DNA from: Cyanobacteria bacterium QS_8_64_29
GTDB taxonomy: Bacteria > Cyanobacteriota > Cyanobacteriia > Cyanobacteriales > Rubidibacteraceae
Reading direction: 5' to 3'
Length of the DNA stretch: 49,774 nucleotides
Assembly (NCBI GenBank): GCA_003022125.1
Contig: PXQH01000043.1
Coordinates: 1-49,774, forward strand
A program made the position numbers and the translations under genes. Below the pieces are notes generated by a model, which saw only the letters and a program-made list of their open reading frames with translations, searched no databases and had not been told where the DNA came from. Shown in pieces: positions 36,256-43,656 of the stretch (position 1 is its first letter; each line of letters starts with the position of its first letter).

Positions 36256-37133
36256 GGGGCAGGCAGCAAATAGGCCTCGGTCAGCAGGGAGCGGGCCACG
36301 GCGGCCGGTTCCTGTTGCTTGCCCGTGACCCGGTAGTTGAGCTGCCGCATGCGCTCGGTGGTGATGTGGGGTGCCAGCTTGTTGAGAGTTGCCTGCAGCC
36401 CGCGCCGCTGCGCCAGCAGTTGGGCGCGCACCACGGGCGCAACTTGGTAGGGCGGAAACAGGTTGCGATCATCGGCCAGTACGACCAGATCGCGGGCGGC
36501 AATCTCGCCGTCGGTGGTAAAGCCCACGACGGCATCGGCCTCGCCGGCCAGCAGCGCGCGGTAGCGCAGGCCCGGGTCGACCGCTTTATAGGCTGCCAGC
36601 TCGAAGTTGCCATAAGCCTGCTTGAGCCCGGGCAGGCCGTCCGCGCGCGCTCGAAACTCGGGTGGCCCCGCCAGGATCAGCTCGCTGGCGCGAGCGGCAA
36701 AATCGGAAACGGTCTCGAGCCCGTATTGGCGTGCGGTGGCAGTCGTAGTGACCAACGCCTGGCTGTTGCTCATGGGCGAAGGTTGCAGCCAGCGCAGGTC
36801 GTAGCGCTGGCGGTACGCTTGCGCCACCCGGCGGTAGACCGCTTCCCGGTCGGCACTGGGTTCGCCCTCCAAGACGGTCAGCAGGGCCGTCCCCGTATAC
36901 TCGGGGTAGCAGTCGATCTCGCCGCTGGTTAGGGCCGCGTGCGCCACAGGGGTCCCCCCCAAGTTGAACTCGCGCTCGACGGCGTAGCCGTTAGCGTCTA
37001 GCAGTTGCGCGTACGCCTCACCCAGGATGCGCTGCTCGGCAAAGTCTTTGGACCCAATGCGGATGGGCTCGCGCGCGGTCTCGCTCCCGCTGCCGCAGGC
37101 AACCGCCACGAGCGCGACTGCTACCGCCAGCAC
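36252..37133 (-). CDS. OpuC/YehZ-type osmoprotectant-binding lipoprotein
   Basis: 293 aa from GTG 37133. Lipobox VAVACGSGS; the mature part begins PIRIGSKDFAEQRILGEAYAQLL, then EREFNLGGTPVAHAALTSGEIDCYPEYTGTALL, the family's ligand-loop signature. The start is uncertain. The GTG leaves an unusually short signal with no positive charge. The in-frame codons just upstream read IFGRLGRWG, a proper signal-peptide head, but offer only ATT as initiator (37154). Either an ATT start or a lost ATG is possible. First gene of a three-gene operon with overlapping stop/start codons. Confidence 0.85.
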   Translation of the reverse strand: MLAVAVALVAVACGSGSETAREPIRIGSKDFAEQRILGEAYAQLLDANGYAVEREFNLGGTPVAHAALTSGEIDCYPEYTGTALLTVLEGEPSADREAVYRRVAQAYRQRYDLRWLQPSPMSNSQALVTTTATARQYGLETVSDFAARASELILAGPPEFRARADGLPGLKQAYGNFELAAYKAVDPGLRYRALLAGEADAVVGFTTDGEIAARDLVVLADDRNLFPPYQVAPVVRAQLLAQRRGLQATLNKLAPHITTERMRQLNYRVTGKQQEPAAVARSLLTEAYLLPAP

Positions 37134-37271
37134 GCCCCAGCGCCCGAGCCGTCCGAAAATGGCCCCTGCCTCGTTGCGCTCTCCGAGCCCTTTGTTATAA
37201 CAAAAGTAAAACCGATCGGGGGCAGTCCCCCAGATCGAGCGAGCGCTGTCGAGCTTGCGGGAGAGGGACCG

Positions 37272-37811
37272 ATGCTAGCGCGCATTCTGGCTGCTGTGGA
37301 TCGCTCGCCCGTCAATGAGGTCGTCTTCGAGCAGGCGCTCTATCTGGCGCGCCTCTCGGGCGCGACGCTCTATCTGCTCCACGTGCTGACCTCGCGCGAG
37401 CGTGCGGCCCCCAACCTGCAACCGGGCCTGTCCGTGACCAACCTCTACTTCCCGCAGTACGGCGGCGAGATGATTCGCGACTACCGCCACGAGTGGGGAA
37501 GCTTCGAGCGCGAGAGCCTGGATCGCCTGCAAGCGTTGGTGGGGCGCGCGCAAGCCCAAGGCATCTCGGCGGAGTACGTGCAGGTTGCCGGCAAGCCCAG
37601 CCGCCGCATTTGCGAGTTTGCGCGCGATTGGAACGTCGATTTGGTGGTGGTGGGCCGGCGCGGCCGGGCCGGCCTGCGCCGCCTGTCATTGGGTCGGGTT
37701 AGCAACCACGTGGTCAACCACGCCCCCTGCGCCGTCTGGGTTGCCGATGCCTCGCGCCCGTCCCAGGCTGAGGCTGAGGCCGATGGAGCAGCAGCCCTCG
37801 CCCAGCCTTAG
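37272..37811 (+). CDS. Universal stress protein
   Basis: 179 aa UspA fold. N-terminal RILAAVDRSPVNEVVFEQAL and C-terminal DLVVVGRRGRAGLRRLSLGRVSNHVVNHAPCAVWV include the ATP-binding G-2x-G-9x-G-S/N-type motif (GRRGRAGLRRLSLGRVSN). A 20-residue insertion with PQYGGEMIRDY is common in cyanobacterial members. Cytoplasmic; stress-related nucleotide-binding protein of unknown precise role. The start is ATG 37272, after GAGAGGGACCG. Divergent from the osmoprotectant operon, which fits a stress-response neighbourhood. Confidence 0.88.
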   Translation: MLARILAAVDRSPVNEVVFEQALYLARLSGATLYLLHVLTSRERAAPNLQPGLSVTNLYFPQYGGEMIRDYRHEWGSFERESLDRLQALVGRAQAQGISAEYVQVAGKPSRRICEFARDWNVDLVVVGRRGRAGLRRLSLGRVSNHVVNHAPCAVWVADASRPSQAEAEADGAAALAQP

Positions 37812-37901
37812 GCCTGAGCGCGACAGGCCGCAGCCATGTGCTACCGTCGGCTGCCGAGGTGCGCCACCGCGCCCGCGATCGCGGACAGCAAGAGAGCGCT
37901 C

Positions 37902-40343
37902 ATGCCACGCGGAACGCGAAGCCTGTTTGCGCTGGCGCTGCGAAGCAGCCTGGTTTTCTCCGTGTGTTTCCTGTCGGTGGGCGTGGCCGATGCCTCGGCT
38001 TCGCCGGATCCGCTGCTCAATCAGGAGTCCTCGCTACCGGCAGGCCAACCCGATTGGGTGCAGCTGCAGTCTGAGGGCCAAGCGCAAGCCGAAGCTGATC
38101 GCGCCCTGGAGCAGACGGTAACGCTGCTCAACGTTCTGTTGGGCGTGCTGGCGCTGCTGCTGGCGATTTTTATTGCCACCCTCTGGTTGCTGCGGCGCGC
38201 GATCGTCCGCGAGGTGGTAGCAACGGTCCAAAGCCACCTGCAAGAGGTGGATGCGTTGCAAAAGCGCGTCGCCGAGGCCGATCGGCAAGCCAGCGAGCTG
38301 CTCGAGAGCGCCCAGCAGCGCATCCAACAGCTCAGTCGCGAGGCCGAGCAGCTGCAGCAAGAAATCGGCACTCAGCGCGAGACGCTCTCGCAGCTGGTCT
38401 CGGAAGCCTCGCAGCAGCAGTCACAGGTCCTTGGCGATCTCGGCACCCACCGCAGCAGCACCGCCCAAAAGCTGCAGGACTGGGAGGCGACCTTCGGCCA
38501 GCAGCTGAGCGAGCTGCAACAGACTGCCCAGCAGCGCAAGGACGAGCTGCTGGCGCAGCTGCAGCAGTCCCAGGACGGGTTCGAATCGCAACTGGCCCAG
38601 CTGCGCGAGGCGTTGCAAGCCCAACAGCAGCAAGCAGCCCAGCAGCTGCAGTCGCACGCGCAGCAGCTGACTCCCCAGCTGGATGAGGCCGAGCAACAAG
38701 CCCAACAACAGCTCATCCAAGCCCGCGATCGCCTACTCGAGACCCTGCAGCAGCGCGAGCGCGAGCTCACCGAGCAGGCCTCGCAGCTGCAATCGGAGCT
38801 GCAGGCGCGCCAAAGCAGCAGCCTGGAAGAGATCGAGCGCGCGCGCACCGACTTTCAGAACCGCTTCTCGGGCTTCCAGACCGAAATCGAGCAGCACAAA
38901 GACCGCCTCATTCAGGGCTTTGACAGCGCCAAGGCTGACTTTGACACCCAGCTCGAGCAGCAGCAGTCGGCGGTCCAAACCCGCCAGAGCCAAGCCCAGG
39001 AGGCGATCGAGAGCGCTCAATCCCACTTTTCGCAGCGCGCCTCGCAGCTGCAGGCGGATCTGGAGCAGCAGCAAGATCGCATCCGCCAGACGCTGGCGGG
39101 GCTGGAGTCCGAGTTTAAAGAGCGCCTGGACCAGCTGCAGTCGGATGCCGACGGCCACAAAGACCAAACCATCCGCCAGCTGCAAGCGTTCCGCGCCGAG
39201 ACCGAATCGCAGAAAAACACCATCGGCGAAAAGCTCGATGCCCTGGTTGCCGAGCTCAAGCAACGCCTGGACGAGCTGCGCTCGAGCGCCGAGTCGCGCC
39301 AGGGCCAGACCCTACAGCAGCTAGAGCAGTGGGAGCGCGAGACCAGCGAGCGCCTCTCGCAGCTGCAGGCCGAGGCCCAGAGCCAGAAAGACAAAATCCT
39401 GCAAGAACTGGCCGAGTTTTCGCCGCAGTTTGTGGCGGAGTCGTTTGCCAGCGAGACGCAGCAGCAGCTGCGCGAGAGCAAGGAGCAACTGCAAGCGCTC
39501 TCCGGCGAGCTGGAGACGCTCAAATCCCTCCACCCCGAGCTGTTCTGGCGGATCGAGGACTACATCCAGCAAGGGGACGCCCAGCTGGCCGAGGGGCAGC
39601 CCGAGCGCGCGCTAGCCCAATATGAGGGCGCGCTGGAGCGCCAGCCCGAGGGTCCCGAGCTGCACTACCGGCGCGGGATTGCCCTGGAGGAGCTGCAGCG
39701 CTACGAGCAGGCGCTGGAAGCCCTGGATGGGGCCCTCAAGCGCAAGCCCGACCACGCCAAGGCCCTGTTTCACCGCGGCGTGGTGCTGGGACGGCTGCAG
39801 CGCTCCCAAGACGCGATCGCTAGCTTCGATGAGGCCCTGGAAGTCCAGCCCGACTACGCCGAGGCCTGGATCAATCGCGGCGTGGCCTTTGGCAAGCTCA
39901 AGCAACCGGAGCAGGCCTTGCAGTCGTTCGATCGCGCCCTAGAGTACCGCAGCCAGGATCCCATTGCCTGGCGCAATCGCGGCTGTGCCCTCCAGGAGCT
40001 GGAGCGCTACGAGGAAGCGGTCGCCGCCTTCGATCGGGCCCTGGCGCATCGCCCCAAGGCCATCAAGACCTGGGAAAACCGCAGCTACGCCTGCTACCAG
40101 CTGGGCAACTACAACGAGGCCATCCAGAGCCTGGATCGCGTGCTAGAGCTGGACCCCGAGCGTGCCAGCGCGCACTACAACAAAGCAGCCTACTACGCCC
40201 TGCAATCCCAACTCGAGCCGGCCTTGGCTAGCTTGCAAAAGTCCATCGAGCTCGAGCCGCGTTACCGGGAGACGGCCGAGCGCGATTCCGACTTCGATGC
40301 GCTGGGCGAGAGCGAGCGGTTCTGGGATCTGATCGAGGGGTAG
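37902..40343 (+). CDS. Membrane-anchored coiled-coil protein with 29-residue repeats and C-terminal TPR domain
   Basis: 813 aa from ATG 37902 (AGAGAGCGCTC upstream). Order: signal peptide (SLFALALRSSLVFSVCFLSVGVADASA); one membrane helix (LLNVLLGVLALLLAIFIATLWLL, about residues 80-105); a Gln/Glu-rich coiled coil to about residue 506; and about seven tetratricopeptide repeats (LHYRRGIALEELQRYEQALEA, LFHRGVVLGRLQRSQDAIAS, WINRGVAFGKLKQPEQALQS and so on). Within the coil, units of 29 residues are obvious from residue 198: FGQQLSELQ.., FESQLAQLR.., FSQRASQLQ.., FKERLDQLQ.., LKQRLDELR.. A scaffold or tether role is likely. I know no named homologue. Its stop TAG directly abuts the ppk stop on the other strand. 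Confidence 0.85.
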   Translation: MPRGTRSLFALALRSSLVFSVCFLSVGVADASASPDPLLNQESSLPAGQPDWVQLQSEGQAQAEADRALEQTVTLLNVLLGVLALLLAIFIATLWLLRRAIVREVVATVQSHLQEVDALQKRVAEADRQASELLESAQQRIQQLSREAEQLQQEIGTQRETLSQLVSEASQQQSQVLGDLGTHRSSTAQKLQDWEATFGQQLSELQQTAQQRKDELLAQLQQSQDGFESQLAQLREALQAQQQQAAQQLQSHAQQLTPQLDEAEQQAQQQLIQARDRLLETLQQRERELTEQASQLQSELQARQSSSLEEIERARTDFQNRFSGFQTEIEQHKDRLIQGFDSAKADFDTQLEQQQSAVQTRQSQAQEAIESAQSHFSQRASQLQADLEQQQDRIRQTLAGLESEFKERLDQLQSDADGHKDQTIRQLQAFRAETESQKNTIGEKLDALVAELKQRLDELRSSAESRQGQTLQQLEQWERETSERLSQLQAEAQSQKDKILQELAEFSPQFVAESFASETQQQLRESKEQLQALSGELETLKSLHPELFWRIEDYIQQGDAQLAEGQPERALAQYEGALERQPEGPELHYRRGIALEELQRYEQALEALDGALKRKPDHAKALFHRGVVLGRLQRSQDAIASFDEALEVQPDYAEAWINRGVAFGKLKQPEQALQSFDRALEYRSQDPIAWRNRGCALQELERYEEAVAAFDRALAHRPKAIKTWENRSYACYQLGNYNEAIQSLDRVLELDPERASAHYNKAAYYALQSQLEPALASLQKSIELEPRYRETAERDSDFDALGESERFWDLIEG

Positions 40344-42512
40344 CTAGCCGCGCTCCTGCACGCTACGGGCGGCCTCGAGCGCCATCTCGCACAGGATCTG
40401 GTGGCTGCTTTGGGCGCGATCGGTGGAGGGAGGCTGGCGCTGCTGGTAGCTGCCATCGGACTGCAGCTCCCAAGCCTGGCAGTTGTCGGCCAGCATGATG
40501 CCCAGAATTTCGGCCAGCTCTTGCTGAATGTTGGCATCCAAAACTGGGGTCACGGCTTCCACGCGCCGGTCGAGGTTGCGCTGCATCCAATCAGCGCTGC
40601 CCAGGTAGTACTCGCTCTCGCCAGCGTTGTAAAAGTAAAAAATGCGCGAGTGTTCCAAAAAGCGCCCGACAATACTAATGACGCGGATGTTGTCGCTGAC
40701 GCCTTCTACCCCCGGGCGCAGGCAGCAGATGCCGCGCACGATCAAATCGATGCTGACCCCGGCGCACGAGGCCCCGTAGAGGGCGGCAATAATTTGGGGA
40801 TCCACCAGCGCATTCATCTTGGCGACAATGCGCCCCGACCCCCCATTGCGGCAGTTTTGCGCCTCGCGCTGGATTAGGGCGACCATGCGATCGCGCAAGT
40901 TCACCGGCGCCACCAATAGCTGGCGGTACGCCCGCTGGTGCGAGTAACCGGTGAGGTAGTTGAACAGGTCGGTGAGATCGGCCCCCAACTCCGTCCGGCA
41001 GCTGAGAATGCCCAAATCCGTGTAGAGGCCAGCGGTTTTGGGGTTGTAGTTGCCCGTGCCGATGTGGAAGTAGCGGCGGATGCGATCCGACTCGCGCCGG
41101 ACCACCAGGGCAACTTTGGTGTGGGTTTTGAGCCCCACCAGCCCGTAGATGACGTGGACGCCTGCCTGCTCGAGCTTGCGCGCCCAGATGATGTTGTTTT
41201 CCTCATCGAAGCGCGCCCGCAGCTCGACCAGGACCGCGACTTGCTTGCCCCGCTCGGCCGCTCGGATTAAGGCATTGACAATCGCCGAGTCCCCCGAGGT
41301 GCGGTAGAGCGTCATTTTGATGGCCAGCACCTGGGGGTCCTCGACCGCTTCTTGGATGAAGCGCTGCACGGTCGTTCTAAAGTCGTGGTAAGGGGGATGG
41401 ATTAGCAAGTCCCCCGCGCGAATGACCGAAAAGATATCCTGGCCGACCTCTAGCCGCCGTTGGGGGTCGTCCTCGCTGAGGGAGTCGCTAGCACTGGACT
41501 GCGCGCGCTCGGTGCGCTGCAAGCGAGGCGGCGTTACCGGCGTCCAGGGGGCATCTTTGAGCTGGGGCAGCGGCAGCTCTGCCAGCGACATCAGATCGTT
41601 CAAGCCCAGCAGGCCGTCGAGTTCGTAGACATCGCCCTGGGCCAAGCCCAGCTCGCGCATCAGCATGTTGCGGACGTTGGTTGGGGTGGAGGCATGCAGC
41701 TCCATCCGCACGGCCGAGCCGCCACGGCGCCGCTTGCACAGCTCCTGCTCGATCGCCAGCATGAGGTCGTCGGCCTCGTCCTCTTCGACGGTGAGGTCGG
41801 CGTTGCGGGTAATGCGGAACGGGTAGCACTCCTGCACCTGCATTCCGGGGAACAACGACTCCAGGTTGTGGGCAATCGCCTGCTCGAGCGGGACCCCCGT
41901 CCAGACCGAGACGGACTGCTCCGGGTCTTGGGGCGAGTGACCCAACTCCTCGGGGAGCTGGATGAAGCGCGGCAGCACCTTGGGGACCTTGATGCGCGCG
42001 AACAGCTCCTGGTCCGTCTCGGGCGAGCGCACCACTACTGCCAGGTTCAAGCTCAGGTTGGAGATGTAGGGGAAGGGGTGACTGGGATCCACCGCTAGCG
42101 GCGTGAGCACCGGGAAGATCTGCTCTTCAAAAAACGCTTGCAAGTAACTGCGCTGCTCCTGGTGCAGGTCCACATAGTCGATCAGGTGGATGCCTTCCGA
42201 GGCCAGCTGCAGCCGCAGGTTGTACTCAAAGTGCTGGTCCTGCTGCTCCACGGTGGGATGCAGACGCTCTCTGATCGCCTCGAGCTGCTGCGACGGCGTC
42301 CGCCCGTCGGGCGTCAGCTGGGTAACGCCTGCCTCCACCTGCTGCTTGAGCCCGGCCACGCGCACCATGAAAAACTCATCCAAATTGGAGCTAAAAATGG
42401 CCATAAATTTGAGGCGCTCTAGCAGCGGAGTGCGCGAATCGAGTGCCTCGTGCAGAACGCGCTCGTTAAAGGCTAGCCAACTCAGCTCCCGGTTGAAGTA
42501 TAGCAAAAACAC
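40344..42512 (-). CDS. ppk: Polyphosphate kinase with an element-supplied 5' end
   Basis: 722 aa. It polymerises the ATP gamma-phosphate into polyphosphate. YFNRELSWLAFNERVLHEAL, FSSNLDEFFMVRVAGLKQQ, FPVLTPLAVDPSHPFPYISNLSLNL and the phospho-histidine region YFHIGTGNYNPKTA are diagnostic. The N-terminus is odd: the gene now starts at GTG 42512, inside a short mobile element, giving VFLL before YFNRELSW. Beyond the element, the minus strand from ATG 42684 reads MTVSLTSQSLPKLRDPQY, the canonical beginning that would run straight into YFNRELSW. The insertion (element plus TA, 130 bases) also shifts frame, so translation from the old start ends at a TGA inside the element. Catalytic domains are intact, so activity is possible if GTG 42512 is used; no clear ribosome site precedes it. 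Confidence 0.93.
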   Translation of the reverse strand: MFLLYFNRELSWLAFNERVLHEALDSRTPLLERLKFMAIFSSNLDEFFMVRVAGLKQQVEAGVTQLTPDGRTPSQQLEAIRERLHPTVEQQDQHFEYNLRLQLASEGIHLIDYVDLHQEQRSYLQAFFEEQIFPVLTPLAVDPSHPFPYISNLSLNLAVVVRSPETDQELFARIKVPKVLPRFIQLPEELGHSPQDPEQSVSVWTGVPLEQAIAHNLESLFPGMQVQECYPFRITRNADLTVEEDEADDLMLAIEQELCKRRRGGSAVRMELHASTPTNVRNMLMRELGLAQGDVYELDGLLGLNDLMSLAELPLPQLKDAPWTPVTPPRLQRTERAQSSASDSLSEDDPQRRLEVGQDIFSVIRAGDLLIHPPYHDFRTTVQRFIQEAVEDPQVLAIKMTLYRTSGDSAIVNALIRAAERGKQVAVLVELRARFDEENNIIWARKLEQAGVHVIYGLVGLKTHTKVALVVRRESDRIRRYFHIGTGNYNPKTAGLYTDLGILSCRTELGADLTDLFNYLTGYSHQRAYRQLLVAPVNLRDRMVALIQREAQNCRNGGSGRIVAKMNALVDPQIIAALYGASCAGVSIDLIVRGICCLRPGVEGVSDNIRVISIVGRFLEHSRIFYFYNAGESEYYLGSADWMQRNLDRRVEAVTPVLDANIQQELAEILGIMLADNCQAWELQSDGSYQQRQPPSTDRAQSSHQILCEMALEAARSVQERG

Positions 42513-42628
42513 ATGGATCGTGAACAGATAAGTGGGCTTGTCTCTGAGAGCTTCAACTCCTAGTTCGAGAGAGCCCCAGAGTTTTGCCCAACAAGCTAGC
42601 TCCGTTCACATGTGGTCTACGACTACTA
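42501..42628 (+). mobile_element. MITE-like element (family 1), copy 2, inserted in the 5' end of ppk
   Basis: 128 bp, flanked by TA (42499-42500 and 42629-42630), about 85 per cent identical to the minus strand of 918-1044. Both share TAGCAAAAACACATGG at one end and the block CAACAAGCTAGCTCCG near the other. The other end reads GTCTACGACTACTA. Relative to copy 1 it has one extra base and a TAG in what was the open frame. It is oriented opposite to its host gene, whereas copy 1 is in the same orientation as its host. Confidence 0.82.
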
Positions 42629-42830
42629 TAGTACTGGGGGTCGCGCAGCTTGGGGAGGGATTGCGAGGTGAGCGAAACGGTCATAGCGCACCAGCGGTAG
42701 CAGCTAGTTGCCCATCTAGTGTAGTGCGGACGTTTTTTGTTAACTTGATAGAAGCCAATGCTGCCGCGATCGCGGCGTGTCCGCCGATCGCCGGCGTTGC
42801 GCTTGGCAGGACGCGTTCGGGTAAAAAAAC
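42629..42830. other. Stranded original ppk start and sodN leader region
   Basis: 42631-42684 (minus strand) is the displaced first 18 codons of ppk, with ATG at 42684. The rest, 42685-42830, is the intergenic leader of sodN. It contains the T-rich GTTTTTTGTTAACTTGATAG (42733-42752 region) and one HIP1-like GCGATCGC. I see no small gene or RNA in it. Promoter elements for sodN and, formerly, ppk must lie here. Confidence 0.7.
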
Positions 42831-43307
42831 ATGCTCAAGCAAGCAATCGCTCAGGTCAAAGCTTGGTTCCCGGCTCCGGCGGCAAGCGCCCACTGCGACG
42901 GGCCTTGCGGCGTCTACGATCCGGCTTCCGCACGCATCGCGGCTGAGGCGGTCGTCTCGCTAACCAACAAGCTACTCAACCTGGAGCCGCCGCAGGGCAA
43001 CGACCAGCGCTCGCTGGTGGACTACCACAATACCATGTCGCGCTTCATCAAAATTAAGGAAGAGCAAGCCGAGATCGCCAAGCGCGAGCTGCTGATCCTG
43101 TGGACGGACTACTTCAAGCCCCATCACCTCGAGCAGTATCCCGACCTGCACGACAAAGTGTGGAAGGCTACCAAGCTCTGCTCCACCTGCAAGCAGCAAG
43201 TGGATCTCGATAGCGCCAATCAGCTCATGAGCTACGTCAAAGAGATCCACGACATCTTCTGGACCACCAAGGAGCGCAGCGACGTCGTCTGGTACAAGGC
43301 CAGCTAA
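42831..43307 (+). CDS. sodN: Nickel-containing superoxide dismutase
   Basis: 158 aa. It dismutates superoxide using nickel held by the N-terminal hook. The precursor has a 20-residue leader (MLKQAIAQVKAWFPAPAASA) before His21-Cys22-Asp-Gly-Pro-Cys26-Gly-Val-Tyr, the diagnostic HCDGPCGVYDP hook; removal of the leader exposes His1. The rest is the four-helix bundle (SRFIKIKEEQAEIAKRELLILWTDYF and so on). The maturation protease gene follows at 43351. NiSOD instead of or beside FeSOD suits marine or saline cyanobacteria that economise on iron. Confidence 0.96.
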   Translation: MLKQAIAQVKAWFPAPAASAHCDGPCGVYDPASARIAAEAVVSLTNKLLNLEPPQGNDQRSLVDYHNTMSRFIKIKEEQAEIAKRELLILWTDYFKPHHLEQYPDLHDKVWKATKLCSTCKQQVDLDSANQLMSYVKEIHDIFWTTKERSDVVWYKAS

Positions 43308-43350
43308 CGGCTCCCTAGCGCGCTGCAGCTACGGGGAGCTGCTGCTGTGG

Positions 43351-43656
43351 TTGTTGCGGCGCCGGCGGCGCTTTCGCGTCGCCGGCCATTCAATGGCGCC
43401 GCTGCTGCAGCCCGGCGAAGAAATCCTCGTTGACCCCCAAGCCTACCGGCAGGCCGAACCGGCCGTGGGGGATCTGGTGCTAGTGCAGCACCCCCAGCGG
43501 GAGGGGCTGCAGCTGCTCAAGCGCGTGACGGCCGTGCAGTCCGATGGGGACTGCTTCGTTGAGGGCGAGAACCCGGCGCACAGCACCGACAGCCGCACCT
43601 TCGGCTGGATTCCGCCCGGCTGCCTGCTCGGTCGCATTACCAGCCGCTTTGCGTAA
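43351..43656 (+). CDS. sodX: Nickel-type superoxide dismutase maturation protease (S26 signal-peptidase-like)
   Basis: 101 aa from TTG 43351. The catalytic serine is in VAGHSMAPLLQPGEEILVD and the lysine in LQLLKRVTAV. EGENPAHSTDSRTFGWIP is the usual S26 box E. It cleaves the SodN leader before His21. The start is uncertain: codons just upstream in frame (SYGELLLW) also resemble the family's N-terminus, yet no ATG, GTG or TTG is available there back to an in-frame stop at 43228. A CTG start or the TTG must therefore be used. It follows sodN by 43 bases. Its 3' 177 bases are covered by the antisense tail of the nuclease frame. Confidence 0.88.
   Translation: MLRRRRRFRVAGHSMAPLLQPGEEILVDPQAYRQAEPAVGDLVLVQHPQREGLQLLKRVTAVQSDGDCFVEGENPAHSTDSRTFGWIPPGCLLGRITSRFA

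Noticed and set aside
42620-42640. TAGTACT next to element copy 2 considered as an end of repeat family 2
   Set aside because: CAGTACTAC is ppk's own Gln-Tyr-Tyr codons at the insertion site, so the likeness to family 2 is coincidental.
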